Part shown: one piece after another, positions 9,002 through 18,777 of the stretch
Layout: the number at the start of each line of letters is the position of its first letter
How positions within the stretch are numbered: the first letter of the stretch is position 1
Assembly: GCF_002135335.1 (NCBI RefSeq)
Contig: NZ_NEGC01000004.1
Span: 248,001-312,000 of the forward strand
Direction: 5' to 3'
Origin: Acinetobacter sp. ANC 4470
Lineage (GTDB): Bacteria; Pseudomonadota; Gammaproteobacteria; Pseudomonadales; Moraxellaceae
Length of the DNA stretch: 64,000 nt
Translations under genes and position numbers: made by a program
The notes under the pieces: generated by a model
Told to the model about the DNA's origin: nothing
Seen by the model: only the letters and a program-made list of their open reading frames with translations
Database searches by the model: none

Positions 9002-9499
9002 TTAATAAGCATAAGATGCGATTGCTGTTGCAATGGCTTTATCTTCATCATTGACCAAGGTCATACGCATGGTGCAACCCTTGCGGCCTAAACGTAAGGT
9101 TTCAGCACGCGCAATAAAATATTTGCCACGACCTGGTGCCAAATAATCAACTCGCATATCCACTGTCGCCAAACGCGTTACCTTTTTAATGGTATCAGGC
9201 AGCTCATCGGCTTCCGCTTTTTTATATAATTCGCCCATTGCCGCGATACCGCCAATACTATCTAAAATAGTCGCAGCAACCCCGCCATGCAAAATTTGAA
9301 AGGCTACATTACCAATCATAAAAGGCTGCATTTCAATGTAGGCTTCAATTTGCCCATCCACCACACGCATCAACATATCGTTGTGTTTAAAATAAGGAGA
9401 GCTATTAAATGCATGACACAACTGTTTGAGGACAACATCTATATCCACTTTCGAACCCAAATGAATACTCCCTGTCCACTTTTTATCTGAATCATTCAT
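9002..9499 (-). CDS. hotdog-fold thioesterase (PaaI/YigI-like)
   Basis: 165 residues. The segment ILHGGVAATILDSIGG, with HGG at residues 71-73, is the 4HBT/PaaI signature where the long hotdog helix begins, and DMRVDYLAPG is the second conserved strand. Such enzymes hydrolyse acyl-CoA thioesters, often medium-chain or aromatic acyl-CoA. It is transcribed alone, divergent from hemB, with about 105 bases between the starts. A specific substrate cannot be assigned; YigI-type long-chain acyl-CoA thioesterase is one possibility. Confidence 0.82.
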   Translation of the reverse strand: MNDSDKKWTGSIHLGSKVDIDVVLKQLCHAFNSSPYFKHNDMLMRVVDGQIEAYIEMQPFMIGNVAFQILHGGVAATILDSIGGIAAMGELYKKAEADELPDTIKKVTRLATVDMRVDYLAPGRGKYFIARAETLRLGRKGCTMRMTLVNDEDKAIATAIASYAY

Positions 9500-9543
9500 A
9501 ATCTGCTCGAATACCTTAATTTGAGAAATAGCAATTAACTTAT

Positions 9544-10619
<1,076 letters not shown>

Positions 10620-10637
10620 GGATCAGTGGCGTAAGCT

Positions 10638-11756
10638 ATGAAAATCGCCATTATTGGAGCAGGCATTAGCGGTCTAATGTCTGCTTTAGAGCTTGTAGAA
10701 CAAGGATGTTCTGTTGTTATTTTTGATCAACAACAGGCCGGTCAAGCCGCTTCATGGGCCGGTGGTGGAATTCTCTCCCCGATGTATCCTTGGCGATATC
10801 ATCCTGCTGTAAATCAACTGGCACAACACGGAAAATCACTTTATTTAGAATGGAATGAGAAATTAAAGCCTATTTCAGGTATTGATTTTGAAATTCATGA
10901 AACAGGTTTACTGATTTTTGATGAAGCTGATTTCGAATCAGGTTTAAATTACGCCCATCAATTTCAAGAACCGATGCAGCAATGTTATTATTTACAACAA
11001 GAACAAATCGAGCAAATTAATCCTTTTATTCATCCTCAATTTCAGCAAGCGATTTATTTTCCACAGATTGCCAATATTCGAAATCCACGCTTACTGCAAT
11101 CGATTACCACCTATTTAAAACAACATCCTCAAGTTGAATTTATTGAACATTGTCCAATTGAACAGTTCAATATTGCGAATGGCAAAGTTCAATCCGTTGA
11201 TAGTCAAAATAGTCAAACTTATTTCGCAGACCAGTTTGTCATTACCACTGGTGCTTGGTCTAAACTCTGGTCTGAACAACTCGATTTAGATATTCCTGTG
11301 CAGCCTGTACAAGGGCAAATGGTGCTGTTTAAAACCCCTGAAAACTGGTTGCCCACCATGTGCATGAATAACGTGATGTATTTAATTCCACGCGTAGATG
11401 GGCATGTGGTGTGCGGTTCGAGTATGGCAAATTGTGGTTTCGACACCACGCCCACTGCTGCGACCCAACAGATGATTTTAGAGGCGTGTTTCGAGATGGT
11501 GCCTGAACTGGCAGCGTTTCCAATGGTTAAACAATGGGCAGGCTTAAGACCGAGTTCGCCAACGGGTGTGCCTTATATTGGAAAAATGCCAGAGCTTGAT
11601 AACGTATGGGCAAACTTTGGGCATTTCCGTAATGGCTTATGTATGGGTCCTGCATCTGCACGCCTGTTAAGACAGCTGATACTGAAACAACCGACCTTAC
11701 TCGACCCAACCGCTTATTGTGCGACCAGACTCACAGCCAACATTTTAACTGCTTAA
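10638..11756 (+). CDS. thiO: FAD-dependent glycine/D-amino-acid oxidase, ThiO-like
   Basis: 372 residues of the DAO family. The FAD-binding GAGISG loop lies at residues 7-12 and is followed by D29 and by AASWAGGGILSPMYPWRY, which is characteristic of ThiO. The C-terminus has PSSPTGVPYIG and the conserved GHFRNGLCMGPAS. ThiO oxidises glycine to iminoacetate for the thiazole of thiamine in organisms lacking ThiH. No thiS/thiG is adjacent, so the thiamine role rests on family likeness. It probably shares the hemB transcript. Its stop codon overlaps that of the convergent downstream gene within TTAA. Confidence 0.8.
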   Translation: MKIAIIGAGISGLMSALELVEQGCSVVIFDQQQAGQAASWAGGGILSPMYPWRYHPAVNQLAQHGKSLYLEWNEKLKPISGIDFEIHETGLLIFDEADFESGLNYAHQFQEPMQQCYYLQQEQIEQINPFIHPQFQQAIYFPQIANIRNPRLLQSITTYLKQHPQVEFIEHCPIEQFNIANGKVQSVDSQNSQTYFADQFVITTGAWSKLWSEQLDLDIPVQPVQGQMVLFKTPENWLPTMCMNNVMYLIPRVDGHVVCGSSMANCGFDTTPTAATQQMILEACFEMVPELAAFPMVKQWAGLRPSSPTGVPYIGKMPELDNVWANFGHFRNGLCMGPASARLLRQLILKQPTLLDPTAYCATRLTANILTA

Positions 11757-12661
11757 CGAGGCCCTAAAATATCTGCCAAAGCCAGCTTTAAGCTGGGATA
11801 TTTAAACTCAAAGCCTACATCTTGCAATTCTTTGGGTTGCACATATTGACCATTTAAAACCAATTGTGATTGCTCACCGAGCATCCATTGCAAAACAAAA
11901 GCCGGTAAAGAGAAGAAAGGTTTACGTTTCAGTTGCTGTGCGGCAATGTAAGCAAATTGCGCTTGGGTCATTTTTTCTGGACAGACCACATTAAAAACCT
12001 GAGCCGTAGTTTCTTTGGTCATTAAAAACTCAATGGCGCGTAGCACATCTTGAATATGTACCCAAACCACAGGTTGCCGACCATGTCCAATACGCCCAAC
12101 CAAATTCAGCTTAATTGGCAATAACATTTGCGGAAGAATACCGCCCTTCTTTGCAAAAACAATCCCAAAGCGCACAATTTTAGTATTCTGTAATTTAAAA
12201 CTTAACGCAGCATGTTCCCACAGTTGACACAGCTCCGACATAAAAATAGATTGTGGTTCGGACTGTTCTGTACAGACTTCTGTCCATTGTTCGGTCGGGT
12301 CAATGCCGTAATAGCCCACGGCAGAGCCTGAAATAATACGCTTAGGGAAAATCTGTCTTTTTTCTAAGTAGCGATAAAGTTGATCTGTAATTTCAACGCG
12401 ACTCTGAATTAATTGCTGCTTTCGTTTTACTGTCCAACGTGCCTTGCCAATGTTTTCACCCGCAAGATTAATCACATAATCAATGCGATCTGTTTTCAGT
12501 TCATCTAACTGTTGAATCCAAATCAGATTCGGATGATGAGACAGCTTATTTTTCTGTCGAGTAAGCCCAACCACCGCATAATCACGTGCCAATAAATAAG
12601 TGATTAGATGTGAACCGATAAAACCACTTGCACCTGTGATCAATACACATGCTTTTTGCAT
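11753..12661 (-). CDS. TIGR01777 family epimerase-like SDR protein (YfcH-like)
   Basis: 302 residues of the extended short-chain dehydrogenase type. The NAD(P)-binding GASGFIG is at residues 10-16, and VINLAGENIGKARWT and the segment SGSAVGYYG (active-site region, tyrosine included) are diagnostic for TIGR01777/YfcH. The C-terminal DUF1731-like end ALLQ-type segment (KPFFSLPAFVLQWMLGE) is also typical. The substrate of the family is not established; a nucleotide-sugar-like or cell-division link is known from homologues such as SulA of cyanobacteria. The gene ends in a 4-base overlap with thiO on the other strand. Confidence 0.85.
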   Translation of the reverse strand: MQKACVLITGASGFIGSHLITYLLARDYAVVGLTRQKNKLSHHPNLIWIQQLDELKTDRIDYVINLAGENIGKARWTVKRKQQLIQSRVEITDQLYRYLEKRQIFPKRIISGSAVGYYGIDPTEQWTEVCTEQSEPQSIFMSELCQLWEHAALSFKLQNTKIVRFGIVFAKKGGILPQMLLPIKLNLVGRIGHGRQPVVWVHIQDVLRAIEFLMTKETTAQVFNVVCPEKMTQAQFAYIAAQQLKRKPFFSLPAFVLQWMLGEQSQLVLNGQYVQPKELQDVGFEFKYPSLKLALADILGPR

Positions 12662-12727
12662 TTCATGATCTCTCTTTTTCTTTTATCTATAGATCAAGAG
12701 CGTTGAAAACTCAAGCGTGGATAATGA

Positions 12728-13189
12728 TCAACCAAACATTTTCTTTGCCATACGTTGTGCTTGTGTCCCATAAAACCAATAGGTTAAGAGATATAACGGT
12801 ATCGCAATCAGTAGAATCATCACTACCACGACACTCATAAATTGTGGATTTTTTAGATATAATAGGAAATTTTGCCAAATATCGGGATCACCTTTGGAAA
12901 AAATTAAAATTCCGACTAACAAAAAGGCAAGGTTATAACCCCAGAAAATTAGACTAAATCCTAAGGTTATTTTTTTCCGTTCTTGATTGCTTGGTGCACG
13001 TTGTTGTTGTTTTAAAAACTTATAAAGGACTAAAATCATTGCGCTTAAATACGGAATCACGGTCAAAATACCGCCCATACCTGTAGGCAATAAAGCCGCT
13101 AAAACACCGCAGATACAAGTAAAAATAAAACAGAATAAAAAAAACCATAAAAAATATCGAGTTAGTGACACTATGCACCTACGTAACAA
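12728..13189 (-). CDS. small membrane protein, ABZJ_00895-like
   Basis: 153 residues with four hydrophobic segments (about 8-30, 39-57, 78-97 and 117-140) separated by a basic loop (KFLKQQQRAPSNQERKK). It resembles the uncharacterised Acinetobacter membrane family ABZJ_00895, from memory. There is no motif that suggests a reaction. It lies 66 bases upstream of the start of the TIGR01777 gene on the same strand and may be co-transcribed. Function unknown. Confidence 0.7.
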   Translation of the reverse strand: MLRRCIVSLTRYFLWFFLFCFIFTCICGVLAALLPTGMGGILTVIPYLSAMILVLYKFLKQQQRAPSNQERKKITLGFSLIFWGYNLAFLLVGILIFSKGDPDIWQNFLLYLKNPQFMSVVVVMILLIAIPLYLLTYWFYGTQAQRMAKKMFG

Positions 13190-13265
13190 TGTTTAGATCA
13201 CCATTATAAAAAAAAATGAGTTTTTTTTCATTTTATTGTCAACCAATCTGTAAACCACTACGTTA

Positions 13266-13453
13266 TATAAGGTAAGAAGTTCATAAACCCGTTAATTTGT
13301 ACCGGCATCCACAAAGTTTTCGGTGAACTTTTCCTAAAGCAATAAACTGAGTAAGTTTCAAGTTTTAGTATGGAACAGCAGCCCGAGCTAAAATTTGCAA
13401 CAGATTTTTTGACCGACGATTTCACATCACTCGAATCGTCGGTCTTTTATTTT
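13266..13453 (+). ncRNA. candidate small RNA with its own terminator
   Basis: No open frame of note lies on the plus strand here, yet the stretch ends in a perfect intrinsic terminator (13411-13453) that no plus-strand gene explains. Inside it are further short hairpins, such as AAAGTT-TTCGGTG-AACTTT at about 13314-13332 and AAACT-GAGTA-AGTTT further on. A weak -10 (TATATA, 13264-13269) precedes it; TTGTCA at 13236-13241 is spaced too widely to be a standard -35. The exact 5' end is a guess and no known RNA family was recognised. Confidence 0.4.
13411..13453 (+). terminator. orphan intrinsic terminator, plus strand only
   Basis: GACCGACGATT and AATCGTCGGTC form an 11-bp perfect stem with a 12-base loop, followed by TTTTATTTT. 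On the minus strand the hairpin is followed by A, so it serves only plus-strand transcripts, and the nearest plus-strand gene upstream (thiO) ended 1.6 kb earlier behind two minus-strand genes. Confidence 0.8.
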
Positions 13454-13557
13454 CTACCGCTTACTTTTTAATTTTCGCATTCATTCGAAACGCTAAAACA
13501 ATGCCTGATATATTGCTTCTCTCTATAAATAATGCAATATGCGAATGAAGCAAAAAA

Positions 13558-14181
13558 CTACTTCATACCAAAAATGAGCTTTAAACCCAGCAAGGTCATA
13601 ACCCCACCTGCAATTCGGTCAAATATTTTCTTAAACTTCAAATAAACCTGACGAGGTTTTTCTGCGGACAATGCCACTGCCACTAATGAATACCAGCCTG
13701 CATCAATAAAGAAACATAACATTGGTAACACCACGTAAAAATAAGCGGGAATTTCTTTCGGTAAAAATGCAGTAAAAACACTAGCCAAAATAATGGCAAT
13801 TTTCGGGTTACTCAACTGCGTAATTAAACCTAAGCGATATGCCTGCGCATAACTCATGGGCTTTACATCACCTTCTGTGGTTTGCATCGGTTCTTTGGCA
13901 TGTTTAATAATTTTATACGCCAGCCAAAGCAAATATAAACCACCACAAATTTTCAAAGCCAAATAAGCGGATGGCACTGCCAGTAAAACAGCTTGCAAAC
14001 CCATGACTGCTAAAAAGCCGAATAATGCTGCACCTGTACCAGTACCTAAAGCCGTAAATAATCCATGTTTACGTGAAATCGCAATTGAATTTTTTGCTAC
14101 ATAAATAAACGTTGGCCCAGGGCTAATTGCACCCAACATGAGCGCCAAAGTAATTGAGCCTAATATCAATAACGATTCCAA
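13558..14181 (-). CDS. LysE/RhtB family amino-acid exporter
   Basis: 207 residues and about six transmembrane helices. The N-terminal LMLGAISPGPTFIYVAKNSI matches the SPGP signature of the LysE/RhtB family, and LGLITQLSNPKIAIILAS carries the conserved NPK motif of helix 4. These proteins export amino acids or their analogues, such as homoserine, threonine, cysteine or lysine, driven by the proton gradient. It forms a single-gene unit and no LysR-type regulator is adjacent. The substrate is open. Confidence 0.9.
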   Translation of the reverse strand: MESLLILGSITLALMLGAISPGPTFIYVAKNSIAISRKHGLFTALGTGTGAALFGFLAVMGLQAVLLAVPSAYLALKICGGLYLLWLAYKIIKHAKEPMQTTEGDVKPMSYAQAYRLGLITQLSNPKIAIILASVFTAFLPKEIPAYFYVVLPMLCFFIDAGWYSLVAVALSAEKPRQVYLKFKKIFDRIAGGVMTLLGLKLIFGMK

Positions 14182-14381
14182 TGCTTTTAACCTTAAATAA
14201 TGAGGAAAAATGTGTTTACCAATTCTACGTGTTTTATATGCTTATTACCCTAATAATTTTATATTCCAAATGAATTGAACAATTAAATTTTATCTGGATA
14301 CAAAATACAATTGCTCGATTCACTCATCCAGTGCAAAATAAATTTCATCTTGCAAATATAGCGCTAAAAAGTATAAAAATT

Positions 14382-14837
14382 ATGAAACTTGCAGAAGCTC
14401 TTCTTCTTCGAAGTGATTTACAAACCAAACTGGCATCATTACAACAGCGCATTAATAATACTGTTTTGGTGCAAGAAGGTGATCAACCTAGTGAAGATCC
14501 AAATGTTTTATTATCCAATGCATTTGCCGTCAATATGGAATTACATGATCTGATTAAACGGATTCATAGCACCAATGCTCAAGCAAAAACCATCAATGGA
14601 AAATCTTTGCTTGATGTTTTAAATGCACGTGATAGATTCATTAGCCAACATCGTATTATCCAACAAGCGATAGATAGTTCACGCCGTGACAATGCACGTT
14701 ATAGTTCGAGTGAAATTCGCTGGATTAAAGTAATATCGGTGAGTGAGTTACAAAAGCAAGCTGATGATATCAGCGCTAAACTACGCCAAAATAATTTAGA
14801 GATTCAAGCCTCGAATTGGCAAATTGATCTCATTTAA
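14382..14837 (+). CDS. DIP1984 family protein
   Basis: 151 residues from the ATG at 14382, which gives MKLAEALLLRSDLQTKLASL, the usual start of DIP1984/septicolysin-like proteins. The frame is open 17 codons further upstream without a good start. The protein is largely alpha-helical and charged, with coiled-coil-like N- and C-terminal helices. ARDRFISQHRII and SSEIRWIKVISVSELQKQAD are conserved segments of the family. The function is not established; some members are named septicolysin without firm evidence. It stands alone and is followed by a palindrome at 14845. Confidence 0.82.
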   Translation: MKLAEALLLRSDLQTKLASLQQRINNTVLVQEGDQPSEDPNVLLSNAFAVNMELHDLIKRIHSTNAQAKTINGKSLLDVLNARDRFISQHRIIQQAIDSSRRDNARYSSSEIRWIKVISVSELQKQADDISAKLRQNNLEIQASNWQIDLI

Positions 14838-14844
14838 CCGCTTT

Positions 14845-14874
14845 GTAAATAGCGATTGATCAATCGCTATTTAC
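14845..14874. repeat. 30-bp perfect palindrome
   Basis: GTAAATAGCGATTGA is followed at once by its exact reverse complement, 8 bases after the DIP1984 stop. It can fold into a long hairpin with a very small loop. No T-run follows, so it may be a transcript-end structure or a protein site. Confidence 0.7.
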
Positions 14875-15078
14875 ACCACAGTTCGGGCATATTGGGCGAG
14901 TACAAGACCTTTTTATACAGTTTGTAAGGTTTTAAATAAGACAAACTGTTTGCAAGAAGTAAAACGTCTACTTCAAATTTTCACAAATCTGACGTAGCAC
15001 ACTGCATCTGTTACTTCTTACACATCACCCTGCACTACCATGTACTGACAATATGCCCACCTAATTTTCTGTACCGCC

Positions 15079-15273
15079 TCACTGTTGAACGGCAGGTTTA
15101 ATTTCGCGAGCATTTAGCTGTGTAAGACGATAATCATGATCATGAACAGGCATACCACCAATAATCATGGTACGCACCTCAGTTTTTGGCTTGTTGTAAT
15201 CATTTTTTGCATCACAAGCTGTTACTAAAACCAACAAGCAAATAGATAAACCAATGGATAGCTTTTTCATCAC
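15079..15273 (-). CDS. small lipoprotein
   Basis: 64 residues. The start MMKKLSIGLSICLLVLVTAC is a signal peptide ending in a lipobox (LVTAC, cysteine 20), and the mature part of about 45 residues is polar (NDYNKPKTE, HDHDYRL). It would be acylated at the cysteine and carried to a membrane. The start could be the second ATG. No family was recognised; the size and lipobox recall small Acinetobacter lipoproteins of unknown role. Confidence 0.75.
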   Translation of the reverse strand: MMKKLSIGLSICLLVLVTACDAKNDYNKPKTEVRTMIIGGMPVHDHDYRLTQLNAREIKPAVQQ

Positions 15274-15566
15274 ATATCCTCTTTTTCATAGTTGTTATAC
15301 GGTTTAGCTTAGCACTAATGCACGTTTTGTGATCTTTTTTTTCTAATTGAAATTCAATTATTTAAAATATTCTTACAAATAAAGATGATTTAAAATATTT
15401 ACAACTGTATTCGCCCCATAAAAGGGACATTGAATTCGCTAATTTTAGCGCTATAAATTCCCGAAGGAACTTCAGTTTTAAACCACTAATAGAAAGGTCT
15501 GTTGATCTTTATTGTACAAAAAATAGCGAGTCAGTAAAATTTAATCGCCAAACCCAATTTACGACT

Positions 15567-16314
15567 ATGCCTCGTACAATACTGACGAATCAACACTGGT
15601 CAAAGCTGAAAGCCTTACGGAACAATGCTTCTCATCCATAATTTTGATCTTTATCTCAAACACAATTTAAAATTAATTATTGAAGCTATCCTGTATAGAA
15701 TTCAAACCAGTTGTCCTTGGCGTGATTTACCTGAATATTTTGATAAACCAAATTCAATATTTAAAAAATTTAGTCGATGGTCAAAAGTTATTAAAAATAT
15801 TTAAATGATTATCACTGAATGCTAATTTGATTTGGAACAGGTGTTTATTTGATGCTAAACACCTGAAAGCACGCCAACATGCTACAGAAATAAAGACCAA
15901 GATATTTGTCGTAGCATGGATAGGAACAGCTCTGAAATTCATTTAACTGTTGATTCAAATGCTCATTCAATTGAATTTTTTGTTCGTGATGGAAGGACTC
16001 ATGTTGTCAAAGTTGCACCTAATTTAGTTAATGCATTAAATTTAGAGTCAGCAGAAGTGCTTTGTACTGCTAAAGGTTATGACTCAGCAATACTCAGAGA
16101 GCAAATGAGAAAAAAAAATACTAAAGCGAATATTCCAAAGAAATCTAATACGAAATCAAGTAATGATTTACATAGATTGGTACTTATATAAAATCAGATA
16201 CTTAGTTAAAAATACATTTGCCAGACTTAAGCATTTTAGAGAAATTCAACGCGTTATGACAAGCTAAAGCAAAACCATGAAAACTCCATGGCTTTAGCTT
16301 GTCTCTTTATTTAG
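15567..16314 (+). pseudogene. decayed IS5-family (IS427-group-like) transposase
   Basis: Pieces of one DDE transposase appear in order but in different frames. The N-terminus MPRTILTNQHWSKLKALR starts at 15567. Next comes an in-frame-shifted piece with CPWRDLPEYFDKPNSIFKKF (stop 15804). The block SSEIHLTVDSNAHSIEFFVRDGRTH begins at 15916 and continues through TAKGYDSAILREQMRKK. Then come WYLYKIRYLVKNTFARLKHF in another frame and finally RYDKLKQNHENSMALACLFI before the TAG at 16314. Matching blocks of intact relatives are WRDLP, the KIHLAVD strand, DKGYDS and the YR(H)LVENAFARLK signature. At least four frameshifts plus a deletion between the first and second halves have destroyed it. The third catalytic residue (the E of VENAF) is K here. 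I could not define the element's terminal repeats. Confidence 0.85.
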
Positions 16315-16340
16315 TTACCATTATGAAATATCAACAGTCT

Positions 16341-16676
16341 CTAATCTGTTAAATCTTTAATCGTCGTACTTGAACCATTAATTTTTACCGACTCAATGCC
16401 CTTTTCACGCGATTGCTCACTTGAATAAAATTGACTGGTTCCAATAATTTGATGATTAACCGCTTTTAAATTGAAATAGGGTTTGCCATTTGTTGCATCC
16501 TTGCGTTCAAAATGACTGTCATCCGCACTATTTTTCTGTACTGATTCAATCCCATTTCGAGCAGAGGCTCTCGCCTTATATAATTCACTGGTCAAAATGA
16601 CTTCACCATTTCCTGCTTTTAAAACAAAGCGATATTGTCCGTCACTGCTTTGACTCAATTCATACCATCCTGACAT
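16341..16676 (-). CDS. YegP family protein (DUF1508, two repeats)
   Basis: 111 residues made of two copies of the DUF1508 unit. The first (about 1-53) ends KARASARNGIESVQKN and the second (about 55-105) ends SREKGIESVKIN. Each copy has the pattern of a beta-hairpin followed by GIESV, and the length matches E. coli YegP (UPF0339). The function is unknown. It is a single-gene unit on the minus strand, just beyond the decayed transposase. Confidence 0.88.
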   Translation of the reverse strand: MSGWYELSQSSDGQYRFVLKAGNGEVILTSELYKARASARNGIESVQKNSADDSHFERKDATNGKPYFNLKAVNHQIIGTSQFYSSEQSREKGIESVKINGSSTTIKDLTD

Positions 16677-16856
16677 CGTGAATACCCTCTTGTTATTTTA
16701 AAGTTTATAAACAGCATTGTATTGATTGAAAATCAATCTATTTATCTTCAATATAAATGACTTTTAGCTTTTTAAAAAGTATGTTTTGTTACGAATTGAT
16801 AATGGGATTTTTTCTTAAAACATGACTTCAACAAACAAAATTATTCAATGATCAAA

Positions 16857-16893
16857 TAATAAAAGCGAATGAAATTTTCAGATTTCATTCGCT
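16857..16893 (-). terminator. terminator of the CHMI-like gene
   Basis: AGCGAATGAAAT / ATTTCATTCGCT is a 12-bp perfect stem with a 6-base loop. On the minus strand it is followed by TTTTATTATTT. It starts 27 bases after the stop at 16920. Confidence 0.85.
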
Positions 16894-16919
16894 ACTAAAC
16901 CCGATTTGTTTCATACAAA

Positions 16920-17279
16920 TTAGACAATTTTTTTGCTATATGTTTCTTTCTGCATTTCTAAAATTTCTACACAAATTTGCAAGCTCATTTGATTTTGTTT
17001 AGGCAAATGCTGCTCAAGTACGCTTAATAACAATTGGGAAATTTCCTGTTGTAATTCCACACTTCGCCCTGTCAATAACGAAACTTTGGCGTGTACATAA
17101 GCTTGTGACTCATCCCCTAAACCAACCACATAATCTTGCTGACAAATAGCACGACTTTTCACATCATTGGCTGAATGCACATAAGCACCATCTAGCAATG
17201 CTTGGTTTAAAGCAAGAAGAAGTGGCTGCGGTGCTAAGTTTTCAACGTTGGCTGAATATTCCAAATGAATATGTGGCAT
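16920..17279 (-). CDS. 5-carboxymethyl-2-hydroxymuconate delta-isomerase-like (tautomerase superfamily)
   Basis: 119 residues. The start MPHIHLEYSAN has proline next to the initiator methionine; after methionine removal this proline is the catalytic base of the tautomerase superfamily. Length and the pattern MPHxxxEYSxN fit HpaF/CHMI of homoprotocatechuate breakdown. No other hpa gene is adjacent, so it may act on another enol substrate. It has its own terminator downstream. Confidence 0.82.
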   Translation of the reverse strand: MPHIHLEYSANVENLAPQPLLLALNQALLDGAYVHSANDVKSRAICQQDYVVGLGDESQAYVHAKVSLLTGRSVELQQEISQLLLSVLEQHLPKQNQMSLQICVEILEMQKETYSKKIV

Positions 17280-17483
17280 AACAAAAATCCTTTAAGCTCA
17301 TGGCTTCGTTATACCATGCTGTGTGCTGAATCCGCAGGTCAATGTCTCAATATTTAACCAATTGTCAGTATTGATAGAAAAATAGGCATCTCAACAACTA
17401 TCTCCTTTTTATAAAATTTGATGCGAATCAAACCAATGAATGCCCCAAAAATATAATGAGTACAATAAATAAATTACGACCCC

Positions 17484-17520
17484 ATAAAAAAAGCCCTCGC
17501 ATTTTGGCTCGGGCTTTTTT
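17484..17520 (-). terminator. terminator of the yjdM-like gene
   Basis: AAAAAAAGCCC and GGGCTTTTTT pair around an imperfect inner stem. There are T-runs on both strands. It lies just past the stop at 17539. Confidence 0.75.
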
Positions 17521-17538
17521 GACTTCAAACTGTATTCA

Positions 17539-17880
17539 TTAAGCTTTTTTTACAAATTCAGATTTGAGTTTCATTGGACCAAAACCATCCACTTTACAAT
17601 CAATATCGTGACCATCAGTCGCATCTGGCAATAAGCGAATATTTTTCGCTTTTGTACCCACCTTCACCACTGAAGATGAACCTTTAATTTTCAAATCCTT
17701 AATGACTGTTACCGTATCACCATCACTGAGGATATTGCCATTTGAATCTTTAATTGTTGTTACCTCTTCAGCCTTGCTCTCACCCTCTTTCCATTCATGA
17801 GAACACTCTGGACAAATCAGCAAATCACCATCTTCATAGGCATATTCTGAGTTACATTTGGGGCAATTTGGCACAGACAT
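17539..17880 (-). CDS. yjdM: YjdM/PhnA family zinc-ribbon protein
   Basis: 113 residues from the ATG at 17880, preceded by GAGG; the frame is open 29 codons upstream without family support. The N-terminal zinc ribbon has C6-x2-C9 and C23-x2-C26 (CPKC, CPEC). The PhnA/YjdM domain follows, with [22 protein letters not shown] and [13 protein letters not shown] at the end. Older names call it PhnA, but it is not a proven phosphonate enzyme; the role is unknown. It lies about 90 bases downstream of the yeaO-like gene on the same strand. Confidence 0.9.
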   Translation of the reverse strand: MSVPNCPKCNSEYAYEDGDLLICPECSHEWKEGESKAEEVTTIKDSNGNILSDGDTVTVIKDLKIKGSSSVVKVGTKAKNIRLLPDATDGHDIDCKVDGFGPMKLKSEFVKKA

Positions 17881-17972
17881 AAAAACCTCAAAAACTCTAC
17901 TATAGCATTTTATCCCTAATCCACTTGCCAAAACCCTATTTATTTTATGGAATAAAAAGGGCTTCAATAGCC

Positions 17973-18323
17973 TTATCCTTGTTCTAAAATCTGTTTGAGC
18001 ACAATCACATGGTTATGCTGTTCATCTTTAGCGGCAGTAATTAAAGTCACTTTTTCGTGTTGAGCGATCTTCCTAATATGCTGAAGCATCTCTGATTGTT
18101 TAAGCAGTTCTGCTTTATAGCGCTGTTGAAATTCGCCCCAATGATGCTCAATATCTTGATGATACCATTTTCGCAATTCAGTCGATGGCGTAATCTCTTT
18201 TGCCCATAGATCAATTTTGGCATCTTCCTTTTTAATGCCTCTAGGCCAAAGTCGATCGACTAAAATTCGTTTGCCATCCATTTCAGAAGCGGCTGTATAA
18301 ATACGTTTCATATAGATATTCAT
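17973..18323 (-). CDS. DUF488 family protein, YeaO-like
   Basis: 116 residues. [29 protein letters not shown] contains the DRLWPRG motif that defines the YeaO branch of DUF488, and [19 protein letters not shown] is the next conserved block. The start may be the ATG four codons on (MKRIYTAAS). The biochemical function is unknown. It lies between the yjdM-like gene and an unknown 113-residue gene with short gaps, so a small operon is possible. Confidence 0.88.
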   Translation of the reverse strand: MNIYMKRIYTAASEMDGKRILVDRLWPRGIKKEDAKIDLWAKEITPSTELRKWYHQDIEHHWGEFQQRYKAELLKQSEMLQHIRKIAQHEKVTLITAAKDEQHNHVIVLKQILEQG

Positions 18324-18344
18324 ATTATCTATCCTTTAAACATA

Positions 18345-18686
18345 TTAACTCTCCATCGAAATTCCAACTAAGGTCTCATCACGATCTAGCTCTACACACA
18401 AAACATATTGAGTTACTTCTTCTGGAAGTGTGAAATCAATCCGATAATTTTCATCCTCCTCAAGCATCCAATCAACATGTGGACTCAGTTCCAGCATGTT
18501 TAAAACCTGTAAAGGTTGAGGTGTTGTAGTACCTAAGTTTTTCAGCCAATAATCGGGCTCAAGTTCCTCTAAATGATGTTCAGCATATAAATGGACTTCA
18601 TTTCCATCAGTATCACTCTGATAGGCAGATAGCATCGCCGCTCGAGCTTTCTGCTCTAATCTTTGAATTAGCTCAGTATTATTCAT
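18345..18686 (-). CDS. hypothetical acidic protein
   Basis: 113 residues, strongly acidic, with no signal peptide or membrane segment. It opens with a helix (ELIQRLEQKARAAMLSAYQ), followed by mixed segments such as LEELEPDYWLKNLG and a C-terminal strand-rich part (YVLCVELDRDETLVGISMES). I recognise no family. It is 21 bases upstream of the yeaO-like gene on the same strand and may be translated from the same mRNA. Confidence 0.75.
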   Translation of the reverse strand: MNNTELIQRLEQKARAAMLSAYQSDTDGNEVHLYAEHHLEELEPDYWLKNLGTTTPQPLQVLNMLELSPHVDWMLEEDENYRIDFTLPEEVTQYVLCVELDRDETLVGISMES

Positions 18687-18777
18687 CCGTTATTTCTCTG
18701 TTTTTTATTAGTTTTACGCTTATATGTCATACGAGTAAATACATATTAATGAAATTCACTAAAAATATAATGAGCTT

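Noticed and set aside
13381..13400. Similarity of the candidate small RNA to 6S or SRP RNA
   Set aside because: Neither the long 6S closing stem nor the SRP GGAAGG-type loop could be found; left as an unclassified RNA.
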